64,000 nt of DNA from Clostridium_I sp963725425 (GTDB lineage Bacteria; Bacillota; Clostridia; Clostridiales; Clostridiaceae). Where the stretch lies: positions 744,001-808,000 of the forward strand of contig CAVRYJ010000031.1 in assembly GCA_963725425.1 (NCBI GenBank). Direction: 5' to 3'. A model generated the notes under the pieces. That model did not search any database. It saw nothing but the letters and a program-made list of their open reading frames with translations, and was not told the DNA's origin. The translations under genes and the position numbers were made by a program. This document shows positions 44,128-53,361 of the stretch, in pieces; position 1 is the first letter of the stretch; each line of letters opens with the position of its first letter.

Positions 44128-45858
44128 TTGGCTGATAACAAAATTATAAACTTCTTTAAAGAAAACAAATTTTCATATATCGCAGGTATAATATTCATGA
44201 TATTATCATCATACATTCAGGCACTTTTCCCAAAAGTCCTTGGAAAAACCATTGATTTATTAAGTGTACATAGCATTAATAAATCAATGGTTTTTACTGA
44301 TATTTTTTACATAGTGTTAATATCAATAGGTACTTTTATATTTACATTTATATGGAGAAATCTAGTCATAGGTAATGCTCGAAAGCTTGAGTGTGATCTC
44401 CGTGAAAAGCTATTTTCTCATTTTCAGAAAATGTCACCTGAATTTTATAGTGAAAGGAAAACCGGTGACCTTATAGCCTATGCAATCAATGATATCTCTG
44501 CTGTAAGAATGACCTTTGGTCCTGCCACTGCTCTTGCTATAAACGGAGTAGTCTTATGTATAGTTTCAATATACTCAATGTGTAATGCCATAGATTTCAG
44601 GCTTACTTTAATTACCTTACTTCCGATTCCATTTATAGTCATATTTACAACAAAAATAGGCAAAATCATAAAAGTAAGATTTCGAAAAGTTCAGGAAAAT
44701 TTTTCAAATATATCTGACAAAGTTCAGGAAAACATATATGGCATTAGAGTTATTAAGGGTTATGTACAGGAAGATAATGAAATAGAAAATTTTGAAATAT
44801 TAAATAAGCAAATTTCAAATTCTAACCTAAGCATGGTTAGAGCTTCTTCACTTTTAGCCCCAGTTATTGAGGTTGCTTTTAGTATAAGTTTTGTTATGAA
44901 CCTTATTATAGGTGGTAACATGGTACTAGCTAAGAAAATATCCTTAGGTGATTTTGTTGCTTTTAATAGCTATTTAACTATGATTATGACCCCTATCATC
45001 TCCATTGGACGTGTAATAAACATATATCAAAGGGGTATGGCTTCCCTTGGAAGACTAAATGATATTTTCAAAGTTAAACCACAAATAAAGGACGCTTTAA
45101 ATCAAAAAACAATTGAACTTCTTGGCAATGCGGAATTTAAAAATTTTGACTTTTCATATCCTGGCACAAGTACTAATGTATTAAATAATATAAATTTAAA
45201 GATTTCAAAAGGCCACACTCTTGGAATTATAGGTAAAACCGGTTCTGGAAAAAGTACCCTGGTAAACAGTCTGTTTAAACTATACAATCTAGGATCAGGT
45301 GAAGTGTTTATAGATGGCAAGGACATAAATACTATTCCTGTTGCAGCCTTAAGAACAAGCTTTGCTATAATTCCTCAGGATAATTTTTTATTCTCTGACA
45401 CAATAAAAAATAATATTTCTTTTTTCAAAGATATATACTCTGAAGATGATTTGGAGGTTGCTTCCAAAAACTCTTTGATTTATGAAAGTATAGTAGACTT
45501 TAAAGATGGCTTTGAAACACTCCTTGGAGAACGTGGAGTAAATCTTTCTGGTGGTCAAAAACAGCGTGTTTCCATTGCAAGGGCTATAATAAGAAACCCA
45601 TCCATTTTAATATTGGATGATTCCCTTTCTGCAGTAGACACCATAACGGAAAAACAAGTACTTCACAATTTAAAAGAGCTAAGGGCTGATAAAACAAACA
45701 TAATAATTGCTCACAGAATATCTGCTGTTGCCCATGCTGATGAAATAATAGTACTTGATAAAGGTCGTATCTCGGAAAGAGGAACTCATACACAACTTAT
45801 TAAAGAAAGGGGGCTTTATTATGAAATCTACAATGAACAATGTGGAGGCAGAAAATGA
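44128..45858 (+). CDS. ABC exporter half-transporter, degenerate catalytic site (BmrC-like)
   Basis: 576 residues: six-helix ABC membrane domain (about 1-310) then ATPase with Walker A GKTGSGKST, signature LSGGQKQR and Walker B ILILDDSLSAVDT. The residue after Walker B is Asp rather than the catalytic Glu, as in the degenerate site of heterodimeric exporters such as BmrC and TM287. Translation starts at TTG 44128, behind a strong AAAGGAGG; no ATG in frame fits. The next gene overlaps its end and supplies the other half. Likely a multidrug or peptide exporter. Confidence 0.92.
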   Translation: MADNKIINFFKENKFSYIAGIIFMILSSYIQALFPKVLGKTIDLLSVHSINKSMVFTDIFYIVLISIGTFIFTFIWRNLVIGNARKLECDLREKLFSHFQKMSPEFYSERKTGDLIAYAINDISAVRMTFGPATALAINGVVLCIVSIYSMCNAIDFRLTLITLLPIPFIVIFTTKIGKIIKVRFRKVQENFSNISDKVQENIYGIRVIKGYVQEDNEIENFEILNKQISNSNLSMVRASSLLAPVIEVAFSISFVMNLIIGGNMVLAKKISLGDFVAFNSYLTMIMTPIISIGRVINIYQRGMASLGRLNDIFKVKPQIKDALNQKTIELLGNAEFKNFDFSYPGTSTNVLNNINLKISKGHTLGIIGKTGSGKSTLVNSLFKLYNLGSGEVFIDGKDINTIPVAALRTSFAIIPQDNFLFSDTIKNNISFFKDIYSEDDLEVASKNSLIYESIVDFKDGFETLLGERGVNLSGGQKQRVSIARAIIRNPSILILDDSLSAVDTITEKQVLHNLKELRADKTNIIIAHRISAVAHADEIIVLDKGRISERGTHTQLIKERGLYYEIYNEQCGGRK

Positions 45859-47626
45859 TGACTTTATCTTTCCTAAAGAGAGTAGCTTAAAGCGATTGTT
45901 AAAACTTACAATACCACATATGAAAAAAATTATACTTGCCGCTATACTTGTATTACTTATCAATTTATCAATAATAATTAAACCATACATATTAAAATTG
46001 GTTATTGATGATTTTTTAGTTAAACGTCTTCCATCTAAAGGACTTTACTCAATTGTGAATTTGGGAATATTATATCTTCTTGTCTCAGTTTCCGGAAATT
46101 TCTTTTCCTACGCACAGGAAAATATAATAAATAAAGTTGGACAAGATATTTTAAGAAATTTGAGAAGTAAAATTTTTACCACAATAGAACTTCTTCCTCT
46201 TAAATATCTAGATAACAATTCTTCTGGAAGGCTTATAACCAGAGCTACCAACGATGTTGAAGCAATAAGTGATATGTATACAGATGTAATTTTAAATCTA
46301 TTTCAGGATATATTTCTTTTAATTGGAATAATATATGCCATGTTTGCTTTAAATTTCAAACTTGCCCTTATTTCACTTTCTGTTTTACCACTTATGTCAT
46401 TGATTCTTTTTTTACTTAAGAAAAAAATCAAAAGGAATTTTTTAAATATTAAAACCATAATAGGCAGGATTAATGGCTTTATGGCTGAAAATATATCTGG
46501 AATGAAAATTATTCAGATATTCAGAGCTGAAAAAGAAAAACATGATGAATTTTTAAAACTTAACGATAGTTATTTTACAAGTACTGTGCTTCAAGTTCAA
46601 TTAAACAGTATTTTAAAACCTGGAACTCAGTTTTTCCAGAATATGACCATAGCTCTCCTCCTTTTTTACGGTGTTAATAAAGTAGGCAATCATACTCTAG
46701 AAATTGGAGTAATATATGCTTTTACCACTTATATACAGAATTTCTTTGATCCAATATCAGACTTAGCTGACCAATATACAACAATACAATCAGCTTTAGT
46801 TTCGGCAGATAGAATTTTTGAACTACTTGACCAAGATTCCACTCTTGAACCTTTGGATGAAGGATCTATGATGGATAAAATTCAAGGCAATATAGAATTC
46901 AAACACGTTTGGTTTGCCTATAATAATTCTGACTGGATACTAAAAGATATAAGTTTTACGGTAAAGAAAGGTGAAACAGCTGCCTTCGTTGGAGAAACCG
47001 GTGCAGGCAAATCCACCATAATAACCCTTTTAAATAGATTTTACAAAGTTCAAAAAGGTGAGATTCTTATAGATGGAATAAACATTAATGACATCAAGTT
47101 GAAAATTTTAAGAAAAAATGTTGCAGTAGTATTTCAAGATGTATTTCTATTCTCCGGAACCATAAGGAGTAATATAACTTTAAATGACAAAGTTGAACCA
47201 TCCCTATTAGAGGAAGCAATAAATATGTCCTGCGTTAATGATCTTATTAAGAATTTTAAAGCTGGCATAGATGAACCTGTTATGGAGAGGGGCAACACCC
47301 TTTCAGAAGGTGAAAAGCAGCTAATATCATTTGCAAGAGCCGTGGCTCATAATCCATCTGTTTTTGTGTTTGATGAAGCCACAGCGAATATTGACACTCA
47401 AACAGAAAAATTAATACAAAAAGCTATAGACAACATAGCAATAGATAGAACTACTATTGTCATAGCACACAGATTATCCACAATAAGAAATGCTGATAAG
47501 ATAATTGTTATGAAAAGTGGCGGCATACTTGAAGTTGGAAATCATAGTGAACTTATGAATAATGATTCCTATTATAGCTACCTTGTTAATCAAAATCAGT
47601 TTGAGACAACTTCTCCAAATTTCTAA
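45821..47626 (+). CDS. ABC exporter half-transporter, catalytic partner (BmrD-like)
   Basis: About 601 residues from ATG 45821, which has AAAGGGGGC upstream and overlaps the previous gene by 38 bp. Membrane domain about 30-340, then Walker A GETGAGKST, signature LSEGEKQL and Walker B VFVFDEATANIDT with the catalytic Glu. So the working ATP site would combine this Walker pair with the LSGGQ of the first protein, as known for heterodimeric exporters. The last codons (TSPNF-stop) lie in the sequence duplicated by the insertion element that follows. Confidence 0.92.
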   Translation: MKSTMNNVEAENDDFIFPKESSLKRLLKLTIPHMKKIILAAILVLLINLSIIIKPYILKLVIDDFLVKRLPSKGLYSIVNLGILYLLVSVSGNFFSYAQENIINKVGQDILRNLRSKIFTTIELLPLKYLDNNSSGRLITRATNDVEAISDMYTDVILNLFQDIFLLIGIIYAMFALNFKLALISLSVLPLMSLILFLLKKKIKRNFLNIKTIIGRINGFMAENISGMKIIQIFRAEKEKHDEFLKLNDSYFTSTVLQVQLNSILKPGTQFFQNMTIALLLFYGVNKVGNHTLEIGVIYAFTTYIQNFFDPISDLADQYTTIQSALVSADRIFELLDQDSTLEPLDEGSMMDKIQGNIEFKHVWFAYNNSDWILKDISFTVKKGETAAFVGETGAGKSTIITLLNRFYKVQKGEILIDGININDIKLKILRKNVAVVFQDVFLFSGTIRSNITLNDKVEPSLLEEAINMSCVNDLIKNFKAGIDEPVMERGNTLSEGEKQLISFARAVAHNPSVFVFDEATANIDTQTEKLIQKAIDNIAIDRTTIVIAHRLSTIRNADKIIVMKSGGILEVGNHSELMNNDSYYSYLVNQNQFETTSPNF

Positions 47627-47636
47627 TAATTTATGT
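47609..47636. repeat. Target-site duplication of the insertion sequence, left copy
   Basis: 28 bp, starting ACTTCTCCAAATTTC and ending TTTATGT, identical to 49281-49308. It contains the last codons and stop of the ABC exporter gene. Confidence 0.95.
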
Positions 47637-47677
47637 GTCAACTGAATTTGAAAATGTCCCAAAAAGTTTTAATTATT

Positions 47678-47699
47678 AGCACCAGCAATAGCTGGTGCT
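47678..47699. terminator. Hairpin at the left end of the insertion sequence
   Basis: AGCACCAGC pairs with GCTGGTGCT over AATA, followed by TTTGTT on the plus strand. It could stop read-through from the ABC exporter operon into the element. Confidence 0.7.
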
Positions 47700-47790
47700 T
47701 TGTTACGCTTTTAACCTTATTTTTGGGTATAGCAAACACATCTTACAACTTAATTTTTTTAAGTAAAAAGATTTTTTTAGTTTTTTTATG

Positions 47791-49158
47791 CTATGCTTCC
47801 TTTTGGCGATGAGCCTGTTTGTTACAGTACCCTTCAAATGATGCTTTCCTCCATGGGTGATTCATCGGTGGTATGTAGCGTTTTTTAGGAGTCTTAGGGA
47901 TCACCGCAAGGTCAAAGTTCCTTGATGAGGGAACATGCTCTGGAAGCAATTCAAGAGCATAAACTTTTTCATTTACACAAAAATATAGCTCATTGTTAAA
48001 CGCCTTTATTACTATACCGCAGGTACCTTTATGATAATACACAGGGTGAGCCTTAGCATCCACAGGAAGATAATATCCTTTATTGTATTTTACACAACTC
48101 CCATTGTCTACTTTCCTACCAGCAAGTACACCAAGAGTTAAATTGATTTTTTCAATACTAGGTTGTGTTTCAAATACAGATTTGATATTATCTAATGGTA
48201 GCGCAAACTGAGCATTGAATTTTTTTATGTAGGAGTTTAAAAATTCATTTGCTTGCTCAAGTGTGCCTACTCCGGCTAAGCGCAATTCAATTGGGAGTCT
48301 TGATTGCAGTGTTTGGAACATTCGTTCCACTCGTCCCTTAGCTTGTGGAATACTGGTGGTTTTAATATCGATTCCAAGTTGTTTGCATGCATAGCCAAAT
48401 TGAGTGAAAGTGTCCTCTTCGATAGAAGGGGATCTTTTCTGTTTATACTCAAAAACTGTACGCCTATCGGTGTAAAACATATATGGAATACCGTAGGTTT
48501 TCAATATTTGCTCAAGTACATGATAATATCCATTTAGCGTTTCTTGGGCATCAAAATAAGCGCCTACAATAGCTCCGGTAGAATCGTCTACAGCGATATG
48601 GAGTTGACTCTTGGACTCACCAAACCAAAGATGAACAGATGCATCCATCTGTAGCATTTCTCCAAAGTATGCACATCTCGGGCGTCTAGGATGTGCTTCT
48701 TCAATAGCAAGAATGGAGCTCTGAATAATACTAGCTTTTTCCTTCGATTTTGTAGATTTTCCCATATCTATTAGTTTTGCTTGTAAAGCTTTTTTAGTAA
48801 CACGATTTGCCTTTGGTGACAGGATGAATTCCTGTAAAAGGATAGAACGTACAGTGTTTGATGAAACTGTAATTCCTTCAAAATCTTTTAATAGCTCTGA
48901 AAAATGAATCAGATTGCTGTCTTCATACTTTGTGCGATATAAATCAACAATAGTTTGTCTTGTAGCATCTGGTAAAGCGTGTGCAGGTTTTACGCCACGG
49001 TTTCCATGGATAAAAAAGTTCTTTCCTTTTTCTTTATAGCCAATAATCATTCTATTAATATGTCTAACAGTGCAATTAAGTTCTATAGCTGCTCTTCGCT
49101 TATTGCCATTAATATCTACTAATTTTTTTATTATTTTATATTTTGCATTTTCATTCAT
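47791..49158 (-). CDS. ISNCY/IS1202-type transposase
   Basis: About 455 residues. The N-terminal helix-turn-helix is KLVDINGNKRRAAIELNCTVRHINRMIIGYKEKGKNFFIHGNRG, typical of this group. The integrase core has DDE candidates: Asp in LQMDASVHLWFG, Asp in IPYMFYTDRRTVFEY, and Glu in AKGRVERMFQTLQ. A C-terminal beta domain follows. I chose ATG 49158; a GTG ten codons earlier (49188) is possible. No frameshift is seen, so it may be active. Confidence 0.9.
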   Translation of the reverse strand: MNENAKYKIIKKLVDINGNKRRAAIELNCTVRHINRMIIGYKEKGKNFFIHGNRGVKPAHALPDATRQTIVDLYRTKYEDSNLIHFSELLKDFEGITVSSNTVRSILLQEFILSPKANRVTKKALQAKLIDMGKSTKSKEKASIIQSSILAIEEAHPRRPRCAYFGEMLQMDASVHLWFGESKSQLHIAVDDSTGAIVGAYFDAQETLNGYYHVLEQILKTYGIPYMFYTDRRTVFEYKQKRSPSIEEDTFTQFGYACKQLGIDIKTTSIPQAKGRVERMFQTLQSRLPIELRLAGVGTLEQANEFLNSYIKKFNAQFALPLDNIKSVFETQPSIEKINLTLGVLAGRKVDNGSCVKYNKGYYLPVDAKAHPVYYHKGTCGIVIKAFNNELYFCVNEKVYALELLPEHVPSSRNFDLAVIPKTPKKRYIPPMNHPWRKASFEGYCNKQAHRQKEA

Positions 49159-49280
49159 CCTTAAATCTACCTTTCTGATTTTGTCCACCTCATTTCTTAG
49201 TCATGAGGTTTTATTATACTACATTCTTTTTGGGACATAATCAAATTCGGTATAATAAGACATTATCACAATTCGATCAG

Positions 49281-49308
49281 ACTTCTCCAAATTTCTAATA
49301 ATTTATGT
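49281..49308. repeat. Target-site duplication of the insertion sequence, right copy
   Basis: Perfect copy of 47609-47636. Its last T is the first T of the TTGACA promoter box of the methionine operon, so the element ended exactly at, but did not destroy, the -35 box. Confidence 0.95.
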
Positions 49309-49336
49309 TGACAAATATTTTTCTTTAGTGTAGTAT
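49308..49336 (+). promoter_or_regulatory. Promoter of the metA-metY operon
   Basis: TTGACA (49308-49313) and TAGTAT (49331-49336) are 17 bp apart, about 20 bp before the SAM riboswitch. The upstream context was replaced by the insertion sequence. Confidence 0.78.
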
Positions 49337-49353
49337 ATAGTAAATTAAATAAA

Positions 49354-49507
49354 TCTTATCAAGAGCGGTGGAGGGATTGGCCCTATGAAACCCGACAACC
49401 AACATTTTTCATTTGAATGTATGGTGTTAAATCCAACAGATTATTTCTGATAGATAAGGAGAATTACGACTTTACAAAGTTGTTTTCCTTATGGAAGGCA
49501 ACTTTTT
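49354..49507 (+). promoter_or_regulatory. SAM-I (S-box) riboswitch with terminator
   Basis: The aptamer starts CTTATCAAGAGCGGTGGAGG, then GGCCCTATGAAACCCGACAA, the conserved S-box core with its kink-turn. P1 closes with CTTATC/GATAAG (to 49458). A terminator, AAGTTGTTTTCC/GGAAGGCAACTT plus T6, lies at 49476-49507. High SAM should stabilise P1 and end transcription before metA. Confidence 0.95.
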
Positions 49508-49601
49508 TATTACCAGTATTTATTATTTATAGTTTAGTTTTCTCATTTTACCTATTATGCAAATATGAAAAGTATATTATCATAAATTAAGGAGGGTTTT
49601 T

Positions 49602-50516
49602 ATGCCAATAAATATTCCTAACGATCTGCCCGCTGTTAAAACATTAGCCGCTGAAAATATATTTGTCATGAATGAGCATCGAGCTGTAAAACAGGATATA
49701 AGACCTCTTAATATAGTTATACTAAATCTTATGCCAGTAAAGACAGTTACAGAAACTCAATTGCTTAGACTTCTAGGCAATTCACCACTACAGGTTGATA
49801 TAACATTAATATATCCCAAAACCCATATGTCAAAGAACACTTCTGAGGCATACCTTTTTAAATATTATCAAACTTTTAATGAAATAAAGCACAGAAAATT
49901 TGATGGGATGATAATAACAGGAGCACCTGTAGAACTGCTTCAATTTGAGACCATAGATTATTGGGATGAATTAACTGAAATAATGGATTGGAGCCTTAAA
50001 AATGTATACTCAACATTCCACATATGTTGGGCATCTCAGGCAGGTCTCTACTATCATTTTGGAGTTCCAAAGCATAATCTCCGCCAAAAGTTGTTTGGAA
50101 TTTTTCCTCAAAAAGTAAATAGAAAAAATGTGAGGTTACTCTCTGGCTTTGATGACATATTTTATGTGCCACAATCACGGCATACAGAATTTTTAAAAGA
50201 AGATATAGAAAAAATTCCTGAACTCACGATTTTAGCTGAATCAAAGGAGTCAGGTCCATATATAGTTGCTACTAATGGTGGTAGGCAAATTTTTGTAACT
50301 GGTCACTCAGAATATGATCTACTATCTTTAAAAGATGAATATGTTAGAGATACTTCAAGTGGCATTAATATTGATATACCCAAAAATTACTTTCCTAATG
50401 ATGACGTTAATTTAGCTCCATTGTCAACTTGGAGAAGTCACGCAAACTTGTTGTTTTTAAATTGGCTTAATTATTATGTTTATCAAGAAACACCTTATGA
50501 TCTAAATAAACTTTAA
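49602..50516 (+). CDS. metA: Homoserine O-acetyltransferase (MetA type)
   Basis: 304 residues, full-length MetA. Blocks are MPINIPNDLPAVKTLAAENIFVM, IVILNLMPVKTVTETQLLRLL, VDITLIYPKTHMSKNTS, nucleophile Cys in FHICWASQAGLYYHF, and GHSEYD with the catalytic His-Glu. The specificity segment reads TGAPVELL: the Glu here corresponds to position 111 where E. coli has Gly, and Glu is the form linked to acetyl-CoA use. Although such genes are often labelled succinyltransferase, acetylation is the better call, and it fits the O-acetylhomoserine enzyme next door. AAGGAGGG precedes the ATG. SAM riboswitch upstream. Confidence 0.92.
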   Translation: MPINIPNDLPAVKTLAAENIFVMNEHRAVKQDIRPLNIVILNLMPVKTVTETQLLRLLGNSPLQVDITLIYPKTHMSKNTSEAYLFKYYQTFNEIKHRKFDGMIITGAPVELLQFETIDYWDELTEIMDWSLKNVYSTFHICWASQAGLYYHFGVPKHNLRQKLFGIFPQKVNRKNVRLLSGFDDIFYVPQSRHTEFLKEDIEKIPELTILAESKESGPYIVATNGGRQIFVTGHSEYDLLSLKDEYVRDTSSGINIDIPKNYFPNDDVNLAPLSTWRSHANLLFLNWLNYYVYQETPYDLNKL

Positions 50517-50571
50517 AATTGTTAGCAAAGAAATAAAAATATAAATTATAAAAATTAGAGGAGAGATTAAA

Positions 50572-51852
50572 ATGAGTGAAAGAAAATTATCATTTGAAAC
50601 TTTACAAGTACATGCAGGACAAGTGGTGGATCCAACAACCCATTCAAGGGCTGTTCCAATTTATCAAACAACATCTTTTGTATTTGATAATGCAGATGAT
50701 GCTGCTGACCTGTTCCAATTAAAAAAACCTGGTAATGTTTATGGAAGAATTATGAATCCAACAACTGATGTTTTTGAAAAGAGAATAGCAGAACTTGAAG
50801 GTGGCGTTGCAGGACTTGCTACTGCTTCAGGACTTGCCGCAATTTTTTATTCAATACTAAATGTGGCTAGTGCTGGTGATGAAATTGTCGCAGCTAGTAC
50901 ATTATATGGTGGAACTTATGAATTATTTTCAATAACTTTAAAAAAGCTTGGAATTACAACAATTTTTGTTGATCCAGACGATCCTGAAAACTTCAGAGGC
51001 GCTATTACAGATAAAACAAAAGCTGTTTACGCTGAAACAATTGGTAATCCAAGAATTAACGTTTTGGATATAGAAGCAGTTGCTAAGATTGCACACGAAA
51101 ATAAAATACCATTTATTATTGATAATACCTTTGGTACTCCTTACCTAGTAAGACCAATAGAATATGGTGCAGACGTAGTTGTTCACTCTGCAACTAAATT
51201 CATCGGCGGACATGGAACTACAATTGGTGGAGTTTTAGTTGATGCTGGTAAATTTGACTGGAGAGCCAGTGGGAAATTCCCTGATTTTACAACCCCTGAT
51301 AAAAGCTACAATGGACTGGTATATGCTGATTTAGGTGCACCTGCTTTTGCTTTAAAAGCTAGAGTTCAACTACTTAGAAACACTGGTGCAACTCTAAGCC
51401 CACAAAGTGCATTCACATTCCTTCAAGGTCTAGAGTCACTATCTCTAAGAGTTGAAAGACATGTATCTAATACAAGAAAAATAGTTGACTACTTAAGTAA
51501 ACACCCAAAAGTATCGTGGATAAACTATCCTGAACTAGAAGGTAGCCCATATAAAGAATTATCTGCAAAATATCTACCAAAGGGCGCAGGTTCAATCTTT
51601 ACATTTGGAATTAAAGGCGGTCTTGAAGCTGGAAAGACATTTATTAATAGTCTTGAATTATTTTCTTTATTAGCAAATGTTGCTGATGCTAAATCACTTG
51701 TAATTCACCCCGCAAGCACAACTCACGCAGAGCTTAATGAAGAAGAACAAAAATCTGCTGGAGTTACACCAGATTTAGTAAGGCTTTCTATTGGTGTTGA
51801 AGGCGTTGATGACTTGATTTACGATTTGGATCAAGCCTTAGCAAAAGCTTAA
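50572..51852 (+). CDS. metY: O-acetylhomoserine sulfhydrylase
   Basis: 426 residues of the Cys/Met-metabolism PLP family. It has LSFETLQVHAGQVVDPTTHSRAVPIYQTTSFVF, YGRIMNPTTDVFEKRIAELEGG, IIDNTFGTPYLVRPIEYGADVVVHSATKFIGGHGTTIGGVLVD with the PLP Lys, and the length and long C-terminal half typical of MetY rather than MetB. It makes homocysteine from O-acetylhomoserine and sulfide. It follows metA by 55 bp in the same riboswitch-controlled operon. GAGGAGAG lies before the ATG. Confidence 0.95.
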   Translation: MSERKLSFETLQVHAGQVVDPTTHSRAVPIYQTTSFVFDNADDAADLFQLKKPGNVYGRIMNPTTDVFEKRIAELEGGVAGLATASGLAAIFYSILNVASAGDEIVAASTLYGGTYELFSITLKKLGITTIFVDPDDPENFRGAITDKTKAVYAETIGNPRINVLDIEAVAKIAHENKIPFIIDNTFGTPYLVRPIEYGADVVVHSATKFIGGHGTTIGGVLVDAGKFDWRASGKFPDFTTPDKSYNGLVYADLGAPAFALKARVQLLRNTGATLSPQSAFTFLQGLESLSLRVERHVSNTRKIVDYLSKHPKVSWINYPELEGSPYKELSAKYLPKGAGSIFTFGIKGGLEAGKTFINSLELFSLLANVADAKSLVIHPASTTHAELNEEEQKSAGVTPDLVRLSIGVEGVDDLIYDLDQALAKA

Positions 51853-51897
51853 TCAGTGACAAGTTTCAAGTTAAAACCTTCTTAAATCTTTGAAATA

Positions 51898-51937
51898 AAA
51901 TGGAATGGAGGTAGTTGTCACTACTTCCATTCCATTT
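51898..51937. terminator. Terminator between metY and the convergent kinase gene
   Basis: AAATGGAATGGAGGTAGT pairs with ACTACTTCCATTCCATTT over TGTC with one mismatch. It is preceded by GTGACAAGTTTCAAGTTAAA, a degraded heptamer stretch. The hairpin sequence resembles those at 58923 and 61078. Confidence 0.85.
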
Positions 51938-51950
51938 GTTCATTACTCCG

Positions 51951-52919
51951 CTATTTCCTTAATACAATAAATAATATTAAAAGAACCAGTACTAAAATAA
52001 TAGAACCTATAATAATAAACCAGCTTGAATTTTTAGTAGATGCAACTGAAGCAAGAGGTGGGTCGGACTTTGTTAAAAAGCTTAAATCTACATTCTGTAA
52101 ATTTCTCAAATCATTAGCCATTTCCAGAGCGGATGAATATCTTTCTTCTTTACGCCTTCTTAATGCCTTTTTAATTACTGCATATAAGCTAGGGCTAACA
52201 TCTTTACGAATATCCGTTAATGGTTTCATATTTCCATTCATATGTTGATACATTACAGCAAGTGGATTATCTCCTGTATATGGAGGAATACCAGCCAAAA
52301 GATAATAAATGAGACATCCAACTGCATAAATATCACTTTTGGGGCCACCACGTTCTCCTTTTATCTGCTCAGGTGACATATATTCAGGAGTTCCCATTAA
52401 GCCTGAAAATCCTCTGTATGTTACCCTTGGCGCCCCTTCCATTCCTGCAATTCCAAAATCAATTATTTTAATATGCCCATCCGTTCCAATTAGTAAATTT
52501 TCAGGTTTTATATCCCGATGGCAAATACCTTTCTCATGACAGTAATGCAAAACTTCAAGCAAATTAGCGCAAAGCTCTATAATTTTATCTACAGTATATT
52601 TACGTTTATCATTCATTACAGAAGCTATGGATTTACCTTCAACATAATTTAAAACTAAAAAGGGAGGATTACCTTCTGAATAGTTCAAAGCACGTGGCAA
52701 ATCAGGATGATTAAGTAGTTTACCTATAGCTATCTCTCGTTTAAAACGTTCATAAACAGCCGGATCACCTAATTGTGTTATATCAGGGAACTTAAGTACA
52801 ACCTTATCATTAGTTTGTAAATCATCTGCTAAAAAGGTACTAGCAAAACCGCCTTGACCTAAAGCACTAACTAGTTTAAATCTATTATCAAATATAGTTC
52901 CAACTTCCGGTTTTAACAC
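51951..52919 (-). CDS. Serine/threonine protein kinase with C-terminal membrane anchor
   Basis: 322 residues. The Hanks-type kinase domain spans about 14-265: glycine loop ALGQGGFASTFLA, Lys in DKVVLKFP, catalytic loop HRDIKPENLL, DFG in IKIIDFGIAG, GLMGTPEYMSPEQ, and DIYAVGCLIYYLLAGIPPY. A single hydrophobic helix (about 298-320) ends the protein, so the kinase is cytoplasmic and membrane-tethered; there are no PASTA or other sensor repeats. Directly upstream on the same strand come a PII protein and a PP2C phosphatase, an arrangement suggesting that PII is the substrate. The usual clostridial PrkC sits elsewhere and has PASTA domains. Confidence 0.92.
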   Translation of the reverse strand: MLKPEVGTIFDNRFKLVSALGQGGFASTFLADDLQTNDKVVLKFPDITQLGDPAVYERFKREIAIGKLLNHPDLPRALNYSEGNPPFLVLNYVEGKSIASVMNDKRKYTVDKIIELCANLLEVLHYCHEKGICHRDIKPENLLIGTDGHIKIIDFGIAGMEGAPRVTYRGFSGLMGTPEYMSPEQIKGERGGPKSDIYAVGCLIYYLLAGIPPYTGDNPLAVMYQHMNGNMKPLTDIRKDVSPSLYAVIKKALRRRKEERYSSALEMANDLRNLQNVDLSFLTKSDPPLASVASTKNSSWFIIIGSIILVLVLLILFIVLRK

Positions 52920-52944
52920 CTATTATCTCCCCCCTTAATTTATA

Positions 52945-53286
52945 TTATAAAGCTTTATCCCCTGTCTCGCCTGTTCTTATACGGATGGCATTTCCAACAG
53001 GATAAGTGAATATCTTGCCATCACCGATTTCCCCAGTCCTTGTAGCTTTTATTATTACATCTATAACCTTATCAACCACCTCATCTAATACTACTATTTC
53101 AATTTTAGTTTTAGGTAAAAGTGTAATATTATATTCTGTATTCCAATTATCAATATCTAAATGTCCTTTTTGCAGACCGCAACCAATAGCCTCTGTTACA
53201 GTCATTCCGTGTATACCAATATTTCCCAAAGCATTCTTAACTTCCAAAATATTGTTAGGACGTAATATACATTCTATTTTTGTCAA
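52945..53286 (-). CDS. PII family nitrogen-regulatory protein with Thr-Glu-Tyr T-loop
   Basis: About 113 residues from TTG 53286 behind AAAGGTGG; the GTG four codons earlier overlaps that site. PII core: TKIECILRPNNILEVKNALGNIGIHGMTVTEAIGCGLQKGH, KTKIEIVVLDEVVDKVIDVI, and signature TGEIGDGKIFTYPVGNAIRIRTGE. The T-loop reads IDNWNTEYNI. The Tyr aligns with uridylylated Tyr51 of E. coli GlnB, and the Thr two residues before it aligns with Ser49 that is phosphorylated in cyanobacterial PII; the loop is one residue longer. It lies between a PP2C gene and a Ser/Thr kinase gene, with no amtB adjacent. I infer regulation by Thr phosphorylation. Confidence 0.85.
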   Translation of the reverse strand: MTKIECILRPNNILEVKNALGNIGIHGMTVTEAIGCGLQKGHLDIDNWNTEYNITLLPKTKIEIVVLDEVVDKVIDVIIKATRTGEIGDGKIFTYPVGNAIRIRTGETGDKAL

Positions 53287-53361
53287 AATAAACACCACCT
53301 TTATTTATAATAATAATATACCAAATAAACCACCTATTGTGAATTATTATATATTTAATTT

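Larger units (their letters stand above)
47637..49280. mobile_element. IS1202/ISNCY-like insertion sequence
   Basis: About 1.64 kb element holding one transposase gene on the minus strand. The ends are related inverted repeats: CTGAATTTGAAAATGTCCC at the left, and, reading inward from the right, CGAATTGTGATAATGTC then CCGAATTTGATTATGTCCC, so the right end has two tandem copies of the terminal motif. It is flanked by a 28-bp direct repeat. Long duplications are known in the IS1202 group. The element looks intact and recent, since the duplication is perfect. Confidence 0.9.

Noticed and set aside
47791..49158. Transposase as an IS3 or IS481 member
   Set aside because: A single long frame, the IS1202-like N-terminal helix-turn-helix and the 28-bp duplication fit ISNCY/IS1202 better than the 2-5 bp duplications of IS3 or the 4-15 bp of IS481.
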